From Anaerolineaceae bacterium (GTDB lineage Bacteria > Chloroflexota > Anaerolineae > JAAYZQ01), in contig JAAYZQ010000403.1 of assembly GCA_012514775.1 (NCBI GenBank), positions 1 through 8,787 of the forward strand: a stretch of 8,787 nt of DNA. Direction: 5' to 3'. The position numbers and the translations under genes are program-made. The notes beneath the pieces were generated by a model. That model saw nothing but the letters and a program-made list of their open reading frames with translations, was not told the DNA's origin and made no database searches. Positions 1-7,579 of this stretch are shown here, in pieces (the first letter of the stretch is position 1; each line of letters starts with the position of its first letter).

Positions 1-2135
1 CCTCCTATCACAACTACCTGGCCCAACTGGGGAGAGACGGACCTGTTGAAACCCTGCAGTGGGAGACGTCATGGGAACCCCACGATGGAGAGCCCTTTCA
101 CGCGCATCTCAGCGTGGCAGTGGGACGTGACCCGGATGGGAAACGGGAGAGCCTGCGCTGGCTGATCCGCGACGTCACAGAACACAAGCAAGCCCACGAC
201 GCCCTCCGCGAGAGTGAGGCCAAGCTGCAGGCCCTGTTTGCCATCCTGCCGGTTGGGATTTCTATCCTGGACGCCGAGCGCCGCATCCGTTACACGAACC
301 CGGGCCTGTCCCGCATCCTGGACCTGCCCGCCGAAGAGCTGGCGCGGGGCCGCCATCAGCAGCGGACCTATCTGAAGGCCGACGGGAGCCCCATGGCTCC
401 GGACGAGTTCCCCAGCGTTCGCGCCTTCAGAGAGCAGCGGACCGTGCGCGACGTCGAGGTTGGCATAGTCAAGGAAGATGGCGCGGTAATCTGGACCAAC
501 GTCAGTGCTGTGCCCCTGCCCTTTGCCGACTGGAGCGTCATCACGGTTACGGCCGACGTGACCGAGAAGGTACAGGCCCGGCGGCAGGTCGAAGAGCACG
601 CAGCTCTCCTGGACACCATGCTCACCTCCCTGGCCGAGAGCGTGATCCTGTACGGTCCCGATACCCGCATTGTGCGCGCCAACCCGGCGGCAAGGAACCT
701 GTTCCCCTTCCCGGCCGGCGAGGACCGCAGTACCCTGGCCGAGCACATGGCCTGGAGCACGCCGATCCATGAGAACGGGGAGGCGATCGCCCTGGACGAG
801 GCGCCGGCCATGCGAGCGCTGCGCGGCGAGATGGTAAACGGCGTGGTCATGGGCCTGCAGATCGGCCCCGGACCACGCGTCTGGCTCTCGGCCAGCGCGG
901 CACCCGTGTGCGGTCCGGATGGCGCGTTGATGGGCGCCCTGGTCAGCCTGGTCGATATCACCGAGCTGCGCCGGGCCAGGGAGGAGCTGGAGCAGCGAGT
1001 CCAGGAGCGAACGGCCGAGCTATGGACCAGCAACCAGGCGCTCCAGTCCGAGATCCTCGTGCGGCGGCAGGCAGAGGCCGACCTGCGCGAAAGCGAGCTG
1101 CGCTTCCGCCAACTGGCCGAGAACGTGGACGAGGTGTTCTGCCTGTGGGAGGCGAAAACGAGGCGAGCCCTGTACGTGAGCCCCTCCTACGAGGTCCTGT
1201 GGGGCCGGCCCGTCGCGGAGGTGTACCGCAGCGTCGAGGCGGCGCTGGAGGGCGTGCATTCAGAGGACCGCGAACGTGTGCGTGCCATCTGGGAGGACAG
1301 CAGCCAAAACCACGACGCCGAGTTTCGCGTCCTGCGGCCTGATGGCAGCGTGCGCTGGGTGCGGGGCCGCACCTTTGCCGTGGAAGACGAGGACGGAATG
1401 GCCCCACGCATCGCCGCCATCGCGAGCGACATCACCGGGCAAAAAGAGGCGCAGGCAACGGTGATGCGGGCCGATAGGCTGAAAACGTCGGTACAATTGG
1501 CCGCCTCCCTGGCGCACGAGATCAACAATCCTCTGCAGTCGGCCATCGGCTGCCTCGACCTGGCGATCGAGTCCATGGACAACGGCAGGGACCCGAGGCG
1601 ATATTTCGACATCGTCAGCCAGGCGTTGGAGCAGGCGGCCGCGGTGGTGGGCCAGTTGCGCAGCCTGCACGGGCAGTTGGGCGTCGAGGAGCGCTATCCG
1701 GTGGACCTCGGCAACATGCTGGAACGGGTGGTAGCCCTGACCCAACAGAAGTGGCAGAGCCAGGATGTTTCCGTCATCCTGAACCTGGACCCGGACTTGC
1801 CTTCCATCGCCCTGCAAGCCGACGCCATGCACCAGGTATTTCTGAACATGGTGCAAAACGCCCTGGACGCCATGCCGGACGGCGGAGAGCTGCGCATCGA
1901 CGCCGAGCGGAGCTACGAGCCGGGGGGCGTGTGGATTCGCATTGCGGATACCGGGACCGGGCTGTCGGCCGAGGTCCGCGAACACCTGTTTGAGCCGTTG
2001 CACAGCACCAAATCAGAGGGCCTGGGCCTCGGCCTGTTTATCAGCCAGAACATCGTGCACCAGCACTCGGGCCGCATCGAGTACGAGTCGCAGGAAGGAC
2101 AGGGGACGGTTTTCAGTATCTGGCTGCCCTCATAA
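1..2135 (+). CDS. Multi-PAS sensor histidine kinase, 5'-truncated by the window edge
   Basis: Autophosphorylating histidine kinase, probably cytosolic; no membrane segment is visible in the part present. The frame is open from position 3, giving 710 codons before TAA; the GTG at 114 is internal and not a likely start. Counting from position 3: end of a first PAS with PAC motif (to about 66, RDVTEHKQA), PAS 2 (about 73-187), PAS 3 (about 198-321), a coiled-coil linker (about 322-367, RTAEL), PAS 4 (about 367-479), dimerisation/phosphoacceptor helix with LAHEINNPLQ (His505), and an HATPase domain with N-box NMVQNALDAM (Asn619), G1 ADTGTGL (Asp649), F-box LFEPLHSTK and G2 GLGLGLF. The H-box resembles NtrB-like HisKA kinases. 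No receiver domain follows. PAS 2 and PAS 3 share a DG/NG...DE.P..RA.R pattern, suggesting internal duplication. The ligand is unknown and the N-terminus, promoter and partner regulator are outside the window. It faces away from the exporter regulation, so a functional link to the operon is not indicated. Confidence 0.95.
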   Translation, partial: SYHNYLAQLGRDGPVETLQWETSWEPHDGEPFHAHLSVAVGRDPDGKRESLRWLIRDVTEHKQAHDALRESEAKLQALFAILPVGISILDAERRIRYTNPGLSRILDLPAEELARGRHQQRTYLKADGSPMAPDEFPSVRAFREQRTVRDVEVGIVKEDGAVIWTNVSAVPLPFADWSVITVTADVTEKVQARRQVEEHAALLDTMLTSLAESVILYGPDTRIVRANPAARNLFPFPAGEDRSTLAEHMAWSTPIHENGEAIALDEAPAMRALRGEMVNGVVMGLQIGPGPRVWLSASAAPVCGPDGALMGALVSLVDITELRRAREELEQRVQERTAELWTSNQALQSEILVRRQAEADLRESELRFRQLAENVDEVFCLWEAKTRRALYVSPSYEVLWGRPVAEVYRSVEAALEGVHSEDRERVRAIWEDSSQNHDAEFRVLRPDGSVRWVRGRTFAVEDEDGMAPRIAAIASDITGQKEAQATVMRADRLKTSVQLAASLAHEINNPLQSAIGCLDLAIESMDNGRDPRRYFDIVSQALEQAAAVVGQLRSLHGQLGVEERYPVDLGNMLERVVALTQQKWQSQDVSVILNLDPDLPSIALQADAMHQVFLNMVQNALDAMPDGGELRIDAERSYEPGGVWIRIADTGTGLSAEVREHLFEPLHSTKSEGLGLGLFISQNIVHQHSGRIEYESQEGQGTVFSIWLPS

Positions 2136-2180
2136 CCCGCCTCGACGCCACCGGATGAAGCCGGTCGACAAATGTAGCGC

Positions 2181-3497
2181 CTACGGCAAGGTCACCACGG
2201 CTGTCATGCGCCATTTCAGCCTCGGATCCTCCTCCTCGGGGACGACGACGACGGTATAGGTCACGTCCCCGAGCTTTTCCTCGCCCAGGGGCTTGACGCG
2301 AAGCACGCGGCCCGGCAGCTCCAGGCCGGGGATAGCATCGAAGGTGAGGGACACGCGGTCGCCCTCCTCCACGCCGACGATGTCCAACTCGGTCAGGTCG
2401 TCCGTCTCGATCTCCCAGGAGCGCAGGTCGGCCAGGGCGGCCACGGGCACCCCGGCCGTCGCCAGCTCGCCCTCCCTGACGTAGAGCAGCGCCAGGGTGC
2501 CGGCAAAGGGAGCGCGCAGCTCGGTGTCGGCCAGGCCGGCATCGGCCCGTTCCAGGGTGGCCCGCGCTTGCTCGACGGCCGCGGCGCCGGCATCCAGGTC
2601 CTCGCTTCGGGCTCCGGCTTTCAGCAGCTCGAGCTCGGCCTCCACCTGGCGGACCATGGCCTCGGCTTCGGCAATCTCGCTGGCCGTCGCCGGCTCGTGC
2701 AGGCGGTCGAGGGTAGCCTGGGACTCCTTGATCTGGGCCCGCGCGCCGGCCACGGCATCGGCCTCGGGCTCGTCAAAGAGGGCGTCGTATCGGGCCCTGG
2801 CCGCCTCGTAGGCATTGGTGGCCTGCTGCAGTTGCAGGCTCTCGGGCAACATGGCAATGTCGCCGCGGGCAGCAACGCGGTCGTAGGCGGTCTGGGCCTG
2901 CCGCAGGGTGGCCTCGGCATTGGCCAGCTCTGCCTCGGCGGCAATGCGGAGCGCCTCTTCCGGGCCCTCGTATAGGCGATCCAGCGTGGCCTGGGCGGCC
3001 TGCAGCGCCGCCTGAGCGGCGGCAAGGTCCCCGGCTCGGGCCCCTTCCTGGAGGCGTGCCAGGCGCGCCCGGGCGGCCGCCAGGCCAGCCTCGGCCGCGG
3101 CAATCTCCTGGCGTCGGGCGCCCGCCTGAAGGTTCGCGTACTGCGCCTCGGTACTGGCCAGGGCCGCCTTGGCTTCGGCCACGGCGGCCCGCTGATGGGC
3201 ATCCTGCAAGCGGAGGATGAGCTCTCCCTCCTCGACGCTAGCCCCCTCTTCCACCAGGATCTCGGCCACGATGCCGCCGGCCGCCATGCTCAGGGTGGCG
3301 TGGCGCCGGGGCACGACCACGCCCTCGGCCACCACCGCCCGGAGCTCCGGCGCCGGCGTGGGAGCCTGCGTCGCTGCTTCGGAGGCATTGGCCACCTCTC
3401 CCTTCTCGGCAAAGAGGGGCACGCTGCCCGTCACAAACATCACTACAACCGTCAAGATGAGCGCCAGCCCGAGGGCCAGCAAAAGCAGTTTTTTCAA
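2181..3497 (-). CDS. HlyD/MacA-type membrane fusion (adaptor) protein of ABC exporter
   Basis: Adaptor subunit of a tripartite ABC exporter, 438 aa. Residues 4-24 form a hydrophobic signal anchor ([20 protein letters not shown]) with no lipobox cysteine, so it is likely a single-pass protein facing outward. A Pro/Ala-rich stretch (36-50) leads to a first half-lipoyl segment (about 66-98, [18 protein letters not shown]). Residues 99-318 are Ala/Glu/Leu-rich coiled-coil hairpin, built largely of 26-residue repeats (separate entry). The second half-lipoyl (about 325-358, [18 protein letters not shown]) and a beta-barrel/proximal part (about 360-438) follow. The start is TTG, overlapping the TGA of the upstream ATPase gene as TTGA; an in-frame TAA lies just upstream and AAGGAGAG sits about 8 nt before the TTG, so this start is well supported. 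It is the last gene of the operon. The cargo cannot be read from the sequence. No outer-membrane TolC-like partner is in the window. Confidence 0.92.
   Translation of the reverse strand: MKKLLLLALGLALILTVVVMFVTGSVPLFAEKGEVANASEAATQAPTPAPELRAVVAEGVVVPRRHATLSMAAGGIVAEILVEEGASVEEGELILRLQDAHQRAAVAEAKAALASTEAQYANLQAGARRQEIAAAEAGLAAARARLARLQEGARAGDLAAAQAALQAAQATLDRLYEGPEEALRIAAEAELANAEATLRQAQTAYDRVAARGDIAMLPESLQLQQATNAYEAARARYDALFDEPEADAVAGARAQIKESQATLDRLHEPATASEIAEAEAMVRQVEAELELLKAGARSEDLDAGAAAVEQARATLERADAGLADTELRAPFAGTLALLYVREGELATAGVPVAALADLRSWEIETDDLTELDIVGVEEGDRVSLTFDAIPGLELPGRVLRVKPLGEEKLGDVTYTVVVVPEEEDPRLKWRMTAVVTLP
2547..3131 (-). repeat. Six 26-residue protein repeats (3 + 3) in the adaptor coiled coil
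   Basis: Within the adaptor, residues 123-148, 149-174 and 175-200 are three consecutive 26-residue units, and 240-265, 266-291 and 292-317 are three more. Units begin with Leu, usually followed by a Gly or Pro at unit position 4 or 5 ([36 protein letters not shown]), and mostly end in an A.L.R-like helix (ATLDR, ATLER). The 39 residues between the sets (201-239) carry the family's usual hairpin-tip look (AYDRV...GDIAMLPES...[10 protein letters not shown]). The repeats are degenerate at DNA level and were found by reading the protein. Gly/Pro at each unit start suggests a regular kink or turn in each arm. Confidence 0.75.
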
Positions 3498-4309
3498 CGA
3501 GTTCTCTCCTTAGAATGCCTGGATGCGGAAGCATTGACCTCGTCGACGAACCGGCCGTCGGCGAGGGTCAGGACGCGCGGCACACGTCGTGCCAGCTCGC
3601 GGTCGTGGGTCACCATCAGGATTGTCTTGCCCTCGGCCACAAGCGCTTCAAACAGGGCAAAGATCGTCTCGGCCGTCCTGGAGTCCAGGTTGCCCGTGGG
3701 CTCGTCGGCGACGAGGATGGGCGGATCGTTGGCCAGGGCGCGGGCAATGGCCGCCCGCTGCTGGTGCCCGCCCGAGACGGCGGCCGGAAACTTGTCGGCC
3801 TCTTCGGCGACGCCCACCTGGGCCAGGCGATGCATGGCCCGCTCGCGGCGCTCGGCGGGGTCGTACACGCCACACAGGTCCATGGGCAGGATGACGTTCT
3901 CGACCAGGGTCAGGGCCGGCAAGAGCTGGAAGAACTGGAAGACAATGCCCAGGTTGCGACCCCGCCACTCGGCCATCTGGCTCTCGTCCAGAGCCCGGAT
4001 TTGGGTGCGGGCTACGATGGCCTCGCCCTCGGTGGGGTGGTCAATGCCGGTGAACATGTTGATCAGAGTCGACTTGCCGCTGCCCGATTTGCCCACCACT
4101 GCCACGAACTCGCCCGGGCAGATCTGGAGGTCGATGTCGGTGAGGGCCGTGAATGCCCCGGCATCCGTTTCGTATACCTTGGAGATGCCCCGCAGGTCGA
4201 TCATGGCCTCCATACCCCCCGAGCCCGCATCATGGACGGGATCGGACGGAGGTGGAGCGCTGGCAATCCGGCCCCGGACGCGGCTGCCCCGGCTGAAGAG
4301 GTCAAACAT
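3494..4309 (-). CDS. ABC transporter ATP-binding protein 2 (LolD/MacB-type)
   Basis: Nucleotide-binding subunit that powers the exporter from the cytosolic side. From the ATG at 4309 (271 aa): Walker [10 protein letters not shown] (73-81), Q-loop [10 protein letters not shown] (Gln125), signature [15 protein letters not shown] (Ser179, with His182 replacing the usual Gln of LSGGQ), Walker [13 protein letters not shown] (catalytic Glu203) and switch His235 in MVTHDRE. The core begins only at about residue 36 ([11 protein letters not shown]), leaving an N-terminal Ser/Pro/Gly/Arg-rich extension absent from the neighbouring paralogue. ATG 4309 is chosen because it gives an 8-nt overlap with the upstream stop and a GGGAG 9 nt upstream, the same geometry as ATPase 1. 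Alternatives are ATG at 4318 (17-nt overlap), or 4213 and 4204, which would remove the extension. It is clearly paralogous to ATPase 1 and probably pairs with it as a heterodimer under the fused permease. Confidence 0.93.
   Translation of the reverse strand: MFDLFSRGSRVRGRIASAPPPSDPVHDAGSGGMEAMIDLRGISKVYETDAGAFTALTDIDLQICPGEFVAVVGKSGSGKSTLINMFTGIDHPTEGEAIVARTQIRALDESQMAEWRGRNLGIVFQFFQLLPALTLVENVILPMDLCGVYDPAERRERAMHRLAQVGVAEEADKFPAAVSGGHQQRAAIARALANDPPILVADEPTGNLDSRTAETIFALFEALVAEGKTILMVTHDRELARRVPRVLTLADGRFVDEVNASASRHSKERTR
3504..3511 (-). promoter_or_regulatory. Ribosome binding site deciding the TTG start of the adaptor
   Basis: Minus strand reads AAGGAGAG, with the AGGAG core 8 nt before TTG 3497. 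It lies inside the 3' end of the ATPase 2 gene. Together with the in-frame TAA upstream, it fixes TTG as the adaptor start. Confidence 0.75.
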
Positions 4310-5027
4310 TGGTCCCATCTCCCGCGCCGCCCTGCCGGTCGCTCACGATCTCGCCGTCGGCAAGGTGCACCACCCGGCTGACGCGGGAAGCCACGTCCCG
4401 GTCGTGGGTGACCATCAGGATGGTGCGACCCTGTTCCACCAGCCCCTCAAAGACGCGCAACACGTCGTCCGCGGTCTTGCTGTCGAGGTTGCCCGTGGGC
4501 TCGTCGGCTGCCAGGAAATCGGGATCGTTGGCCAGGGCCCGGGCGATGGCCACCCGCTGGCGCTGCCCGCCCGACACGGCCGAGGGAAGCTTGTCGGCCT
4601 GCTCGACAATGCCCACCTGGTCGAGGAGGTAGAGGGCCCGCTCGCGCTGTTCCTTCGACGAGCCGTACAGCCCGGCAAAGTCCATGGGCAACATGACGTT
4701 CTGCGCGCAGGTGAGCATGGGCAGCAACTGGAAGAACTGGAAGATGACGCCCACCGTGCGCCCGCGCCAGCCCGCGATCTGGTCTTCGTTCATCTTGTGC
4801 ACGTCTCGCTCTCCGACGCGCACCTGGCCGGTCGTCGGCCGATCGATGCCCGTCACCATGTTCACCAGCGTGGACTTGCCCGCACCCGACTTGCCCACGA
4901 TGGCCACGAACTCGCCGGGCCAGATGTGCAGGTCGATGTCCTTCAGGGCATAGAATGCACCTGCAGGAGTGCGGTAAGCCTTGGTCAGGCCGGCCACCTG
5001 GATCAGGGGCTGCTGCGACTCATTCAT
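4302..5027 (-). CDS. ABC transporter ATP-binding protein 1 (LolD/MacB-type)
   Basis: ATPase subunit of the exporter, 241 aa, cytosolic. Motifs in order: A-loop region [13 protein letters not shown] with Tyr18, Walker [10 protein letters not shown] (45-53), Q-loop [10 protein letters not shown] (Gln97), signature [15 protein letters not shown] (Ser152), Walker [13 protein letters not shown] (catalytic Glu176) and switch His208 in MVTHDRD. All catalytic elements are present, and the length and the [13 protein letters not shown] wording match the MacB/LolD class that serves FtsX-type permeases. The ATG overlaps the permease stop by 8 nt (ATGAATGA), and GAGAGG lies 9 nt upstream inside the permease gene, so translation is probably coupled. 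Its signature is canonical at SGGQ, unlike ATPase 2, so the two composite ATP sites would not be identical. Substrate specificity cannot be inferred from this subunit. Confidence 0.95.
   Translation of the reverse strand: MNESQQPLIQVAGLTKAYRTPAGAFYALKDIDLHIWPGEFVAIVGKSGAGKSTLVNMVTGIDRPTTGQVRVGERDVHKMNEDQIAGWRGRTVGVIFQFFQLLPMLTCAQNVMLPMDFAGLYGSSKEQRERALYLLDQVGIVEQADKLPSAVSGGQRQRVAIARALANDPDFLAADEPTGNLDSKTADDVLRVFEGLVEQGRTILMVTHDRDVASRVSRVVHLADGEIVSDRQGGAGDGTNV
4319..4323 (-). promoter_or_regulatory. Ribosome binding site favouring ATG 4309 of ATPase 2
   Basis: Minus strand GGGAG, 9 nt before ATG 4309, the same spacing as for ATPase 1. It is directly adjacent to the alternative ATG 4318, which argues against that longer start. 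Confidence 0.5.
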
Positions 5028-7410
5028 ACGCCAAAACCTCTCGAATTGTCATCTGCACCGCGCTGCGAGCCGGCCCCAGGCTGGCGACGACGGCCACACC
5101 CAGGAGGACAAAGAACCAGGCAATGGCAGCGATCAGCGAGTAGCGGTGGGTTAGCGGTACCTGGATGAGGACCAGGCCCAGTTGCTCGCTCATGACAGCA
5201 CTCACGGGCACCGAAAGGGCGGCGCCCACAATCCAGCTCAGGACGCCCAGCGCCAGGCCCTCGACCAGGACGATCTTGCGCACCGACAGGTTTGAAGCGC
5301 CGATGGCGCGCAAGACACCGATCTCGCGCACCCGCTCCAGGACGTTGATGCTCATGGTGGTGGTCAGGCCCAGCCCGCCCACGGCCGCCAACAGCAGGGC
5401 CATGAGGACCAGGAAGGCGACGATGATGGTGAACAGGAGCTTGTTCTCGGCGCGCATCACCTGCGTGGTCTCGGTGGCGCTGACGCCCAGGCCCTGTGCC
5501 TCGAAATGTTCCAGGAGGCGCAGGGCCATCTCTTCCTGGCTCGCGGCGTCGTGCTGCCGGGTCACCACCTGCACGCGGTCCACCTGGTCGGGCCTGCGCG
5601 CCGCGTACCCATAGTCGTCGAGGGCAACATAGATGGCCGGCCCCGCCGCCTCGGTGGGCACGCTGCCCACCACGCGCCACGAGGACTCCCGGCCAGCGAT
5701 GTCGAGAAGGATGTCGTCACCCACCCCCAGGCCGGGCTCCCGATCCAGCACGTCGCTGTTGACCACCACGGAATTGGGCACAGAAGCCGGTAGCCATTGG
5801 CCGTCCAGGATCTCGGGCCTGATGAGGAGCGAGCCGCGGGGCGCGGCATACAGGCGCATGCTCTCACTCTCGGTGCCATCGGGCCGCTGCCAGGTAGCAC
5901 TGTCCGCCGCCCAGCCCTCGACCGCCACGACGCCCGGCACCTGGAGGGCAGCCTGCTCCACCCGCGCCATCCGCTGCGGCCGGTCGAGGCGCACCGACAC
6001 ATCGTAGCCGTGAAAGCGCATGAAATTCTCGACCGTGGCGTCCACCGAGGCCCAGGCGCTGATCACCGAGATGAACAGCGCGGTGCCGACGATGAGCACG
6101 ACGAGAGTTTGGAGCAATCGTCCCTTGTGGCGCAGCGTGTTGCGTACCGCCAAGAGTGCAGGGCGCTGCAACGAGAGGGCCTTTTGCACCCAGCGCACCA
6201 GGCGCTCCAGGACTCCACGCCGATAGCCGCCCCTCTCGATGCCCACGTCGTTAAGGGCCCTCTGGGTCGTCACCCCTGTTCCGCGGATGACGGGCACCAG
6301 CCCTGCCAGGACCGGCAGCACCAGGCCGACCGCCGCCTGGATGACCACGAGGTGGACCGGCACAGACAGGTCGTCGATGAGGACGTTGAGCATGCCATCC
6401 ACCATGCTGATCATGAGGGCCTGGGACGTCAACAGAGCAAGGGGAATGCCGACGACAATGGCGATGGCGCCATAGACCAGGACGGTGACGATGTACAGGC
6501 TCATGATCTGCCAGCGGCGGGCGCCGATGAGCTTCATGACGCCGATCTGCGGGATCTGCTGGGTGATGAGCGCCGTGATGGCATTGACCACCAGGAACCC
6601 GGAGAGCAACAGGATGAGGATGCCAAACGTGGACAGGATGAGCACGATGGCCTCGATAAAGGGGTCGGCAAAGGCTTCGGTGATCACCCGCCGGCCCAGG
6701 ACCTGCCTGCCGGTTCGCTCCAGGTGGGCCTCGACTTCGTCGATCATGGCCAGGATGTGCGCCTCGTCCCGGGGTCTCTCTTCAAGGGTCAGGTGCAGCT
6801 CGGTGTACGACTCGTCCAGGCCAAGAGCACCCACGGTTTCCAGCGTGATATAACCGGTGGGCCGGTTGGTGATGCTGGGGCCCAGCTCCTGGGGATCGTG
6901 GGCCGTGCCGACCACGGTTAGCGTCTTGGTCGCGCCATCCTCCAGCTCCACGACCAGGTCCTGTCCGATCTCCGTGGCCAGGTATTCAGGCGCCAGGCGC
7001 TCCAGGAGCACCTCGCGCTTCCCGGGCGGCCAGCTTCCCTGCACGTGGGTGAGGGCATCCACCTGCGCCCCTTCAAAGCTGGGCAGTGCCACCAGGATCA
7101 CGTCACCCCGGGAGCCATCCGGATAGGTAAAGTGGGTCGTCACCACCCGCCGGCCTTCGGCCGCCAACACGCCCGGAATCTCGGCGATCCTCTCGGCCAG
7201 GTCCTCCTGGAAGGGCTGGGTGTAGAGGATGGCCGAGGCGAGCCGCGCCCCCTCCTGGTCGCTGCCGTACTCGCGCACGACCATCTCGCGCGTGTTCAGG
7301 ACGACGCCCACAGCATAGACACCTACGGCGATGGCCAGAGCCACCACGAGGGTGCGACCGCGGTGCCGCCACAGATCTAGGAGTACTTTTAGCCATCTGG
7401 GCTGTAACAT
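5020..7410 (-). CDS. Tandem FtsX/MacB-type ABC transporter permease
   Basis: Membrane subunit of the exporter, with two FtsX-like permease modules in one chain of 796 aa counted from the ATG at 7410. Module 1 has TM1 (about 20-38), an extracytoplasmic domain (about 39-250) and TM2-4 (about 252-277, 305-327, 352-375), with the coupling motif [16 protein letters not shown]. Module 2 has TM5 (about 433-454), a second external domain (about 455-656) and TM6-8 (about 658-682, 714-736, 756-778), with [15 protein letters not shown]. This 4+4 layout matches type VII (MacB/LolCDE-like) mechanotransmitters, which couple ATP use to movement of outside domains rather than to a membrane channel. The frame is open back to a start at 7518, but that would place the N-terminus over the promoter and operators. 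ATG 7434 (MFRESRDE) is a nearer alternative, with no ribosome site. 7410 is preferred because the amphipathic/TM1 segment follows directly ([20 protein letters not shown]); its ribosome site is weak (GAGACGAG directly before). First gene of the operon. Confidence 0.92.
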   Translation of the reverse strand: MLQPRWLKVLLDLWRHRGRTLVVALAIAVGVYAVGVVLNTREMVVREYGSDQEGARLASAILYTQPFQEDLAERIAEIPGVLAAEGRRVVTTHFTYPDGSRGDVILVALPSFEGAQVDALTHVQGSWPPGKREVLLERLAPEYLATEIGQDLVVELEDGATKTLTVVGTAHDPQELGPSITNRPTGYITLETVGALGLDESYTELHLTLEERPRDEAHILAMIDEVEAHLERTGRQVLGRRVITEAFADPFIEAIVLILSTFGILILLLSGFLVVNAITALITQQIPQIGVMKLIGARRWQIMSLYIVTVLVYGAIAIVVGIPLALLTSQALMISMVDGMLNVLIDDLSVPVHLVVIQAAVGLVLPVLAGLVPVIRGTGVTTQRALNDVGIERGGYRRGVLERLVRWVQKALSLQRPALLAVRNTLRHKGRLLQTLVVLIVGTALFISVISAWASVDATVENFMRFHGYDVSVRLDRPQRMARVEQAALQVPGVVAVEGWAADSATWQRPDGTESESMRLYAAPRGSLLIRPEILDGQWLPASVPNSVVVNSDVLDREPGLGVGDDILLDIAGRESSWRVVGSVPTEAAGPAIYVALDDYGYAARRPDQVDRVQVVTRQHDAASQEEMALRLLEHFEAQGLGVSATETTQVMRAENKLLFTIIVAFLVLMALLLAAVGGLGLTTTMSINVLERVREIGVLRAIGASNLSVRKIVLVEGLALGVLSWIVGAALSVPVSAVMSEQLGLVLIQVPLTHRYSLIAAIAWFFVLLGVAVVASLGPARSAVQMTIREVLAYE
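5037..5042 (-). promoter_or_regulatory. Ribosome binding site of ATPase 1
   Basis: Minus strand GAGAGG, 9 nt before ATG 5027, located inside the last codons of the permease gene. Confidence 0.6.
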
Positions 7411-7442
7411 CTCGTCTCGACTTTCTCTGAACATCAAAGGTA

Positions 7443-7469
7443 CGGCGCAGGACTTGTGCCTGTGCGCCG
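7443..7469 (-). other. Stem-loop in the exporter mRNA leader
   Basis: CGGCGCA (7443-7449) pairs perfectly with TGCGCCG (7463-7469). Inside it, GG (7450-7451) can pair with CC (7459-7460) across a 2-nt bulge, leaving a 7-nt loop. It lies in the predicted leader, starting a few nucleotides after the transcription start and ending about 30 nt before ATG 7410. No T-run follows on either strand, so it is not an intrinsic terminator. It may stabilise the mRNA or be a binding or attenuation element. Confidence 0.5.
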
Positions 7470-7481
7470 CACCCGAGCCAT

Positions 7482-7487
7482 AGTATA
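7482..7487 (-). promoter_or_regulatory. -10 box of the exporter operon promoter
   Basis: On the minus strand 7487 to 7482 reads TATACT, a one-mismatch -10 hexamer. The -35 region 17 bp upstream (7505-7510, GGCGAG on that strand) is poor. The predicted start is about 7475, leaving a leader of about 65 nt before ATG 7410. A palindromic operator lies immediately upstream, which suits an activated promoter. Confidence 0.55.
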
Positions 7488-7498
7488 CGCTGTCGGGC

Positions 7499-7516
7499 GT
7501 CACTCTCGCCAGTGAC
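7499..7516. promoter_or_regulatory. Overlapping inverted repeat GTCACT-N6-AGTGAC
   Basis: Perfect 6-bp arms at 7499-7504 and 7511-7516. It adds a fifth GTCAC half-site on the exporter side and spans the poor -35 of the exporter promoter. Its centre, 7507.5, is 11 bp, about one helical turn, from palindrome A. It could be an auxiliary or repressing site, or a chance partner of palindrome A. Confidence 0.5.
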
Positions 7517-7525
7517 ACCTGTCAC
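7512..7525. promoter_or_regulatory. Operator palindrome A, GTGACA-CC-TGTCAC
   Basis: Six-bp arms with a 2-nt centre; centre at 7518.5, about 36 bp upstream of the last base of the exporter -10 box and about -43 from its predicted start. It also fits the GTGA-N6-TCAC core known for CRP-family sites. It shares its left half-site with an overlapping inverted repeat, GTCACT-N6-AGTGAC (7499-7516). Confidence 0.7.
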
Positions 7526-7531
7526 CAAAAG

Positions 7532-7543
7532 TGTCACGTGACA
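7532..7543. promoter_or_regulatory. Operator palindrome B, TGTCACGTGACA
   Basis: A perfect 12-bp palindrome made of the same half-sites as palindrome A in inverted order, separated from it by CAAAAG. Its centre, 7537.5, is about 35 bp upstream of the last base of the kinase -10 box, i.e. about -42 from the predicted kinase start: a classic activator position abutting the -35 region. Confidence 0.7.
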
Positions 7544-7564
7544 TAGGCTCCTTGTCCCAGAATG

Positions 7565-7573
7565 TGGTATAAT
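7565..7573 (+). promoter_or_regulatory. Extended -10 promoter of the kinase gene (leaderless)
   Basis: TGGTATAAT is a perfect -10 hexamer (7568-7573) preceded by the TGn of an extended -10. The expected -35 position (about 7545-7550, AGGCTC) does not resemble TTGACA. The predicted start, 6-7 nt after the hexamer, is the A of ATG 7580, which would make the mRNA leaderless. No Shine-Dalgarno sequence precedes that ATG, which agrees. The poor -35 plus a palindrome just upstream suggests activator-dependent firing. Confidence 0.7.
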
Positions 7574-7579
7574 GGTGCC

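Noticed and set aside
2136..2180. Bidirectional terminator between the convergent kinase and adaptor genes
   Set aside because: Only a 5-bp stem, ACCGG-N6-CCGGT (2150-2165), with no T-run on either side; too weak to call, though some termination signal is expected here.
2181..5027. Naming the genes macA/macB or lolD
   Set aside because: Family membership is clear, but MacB is a fused ATPase-permease and LolCDE handles lipoproteins in diderms; the arrangement here differs, so no symbol is given.
3195..5168. 657-codon open frame on the + strand opposite both ATPase genes
   Set aside because: Antisense shadow of GC-rich genes; no recognisable domain, composition rich in His/Arg/Ala, and the opposite strand carries complete ABC motifs.
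5797..6921. 374-codon + strand open frame opposite the permease
   Set aside because: Asp/His/Gln-rich translation typical of reading antisense to membrane-protein codons; no motif or ribosome site.
7411..7518. Longest possible permease start at 7518
   Set aside because: It would lie upstream of the predicted -10 box and overlap palindrome A, and the added 36 residues look non-coding; ATG 7410 starts directly at the membrane-proximal helix.
7499..7543. GTCAC/GTGAC cluster as a CRISPR array or iteron origin
   Set aside because: Half-sites are too short, alternate in orientation and sit precisely between two promoters; no spacers of even length and no replication gene.
7545..7557. TTGTCC (7552-7557) as a -35 box for the kinase
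   Set aside because: Only 10 bp from the -10 hexamer, far from the usual 16-18 bp.
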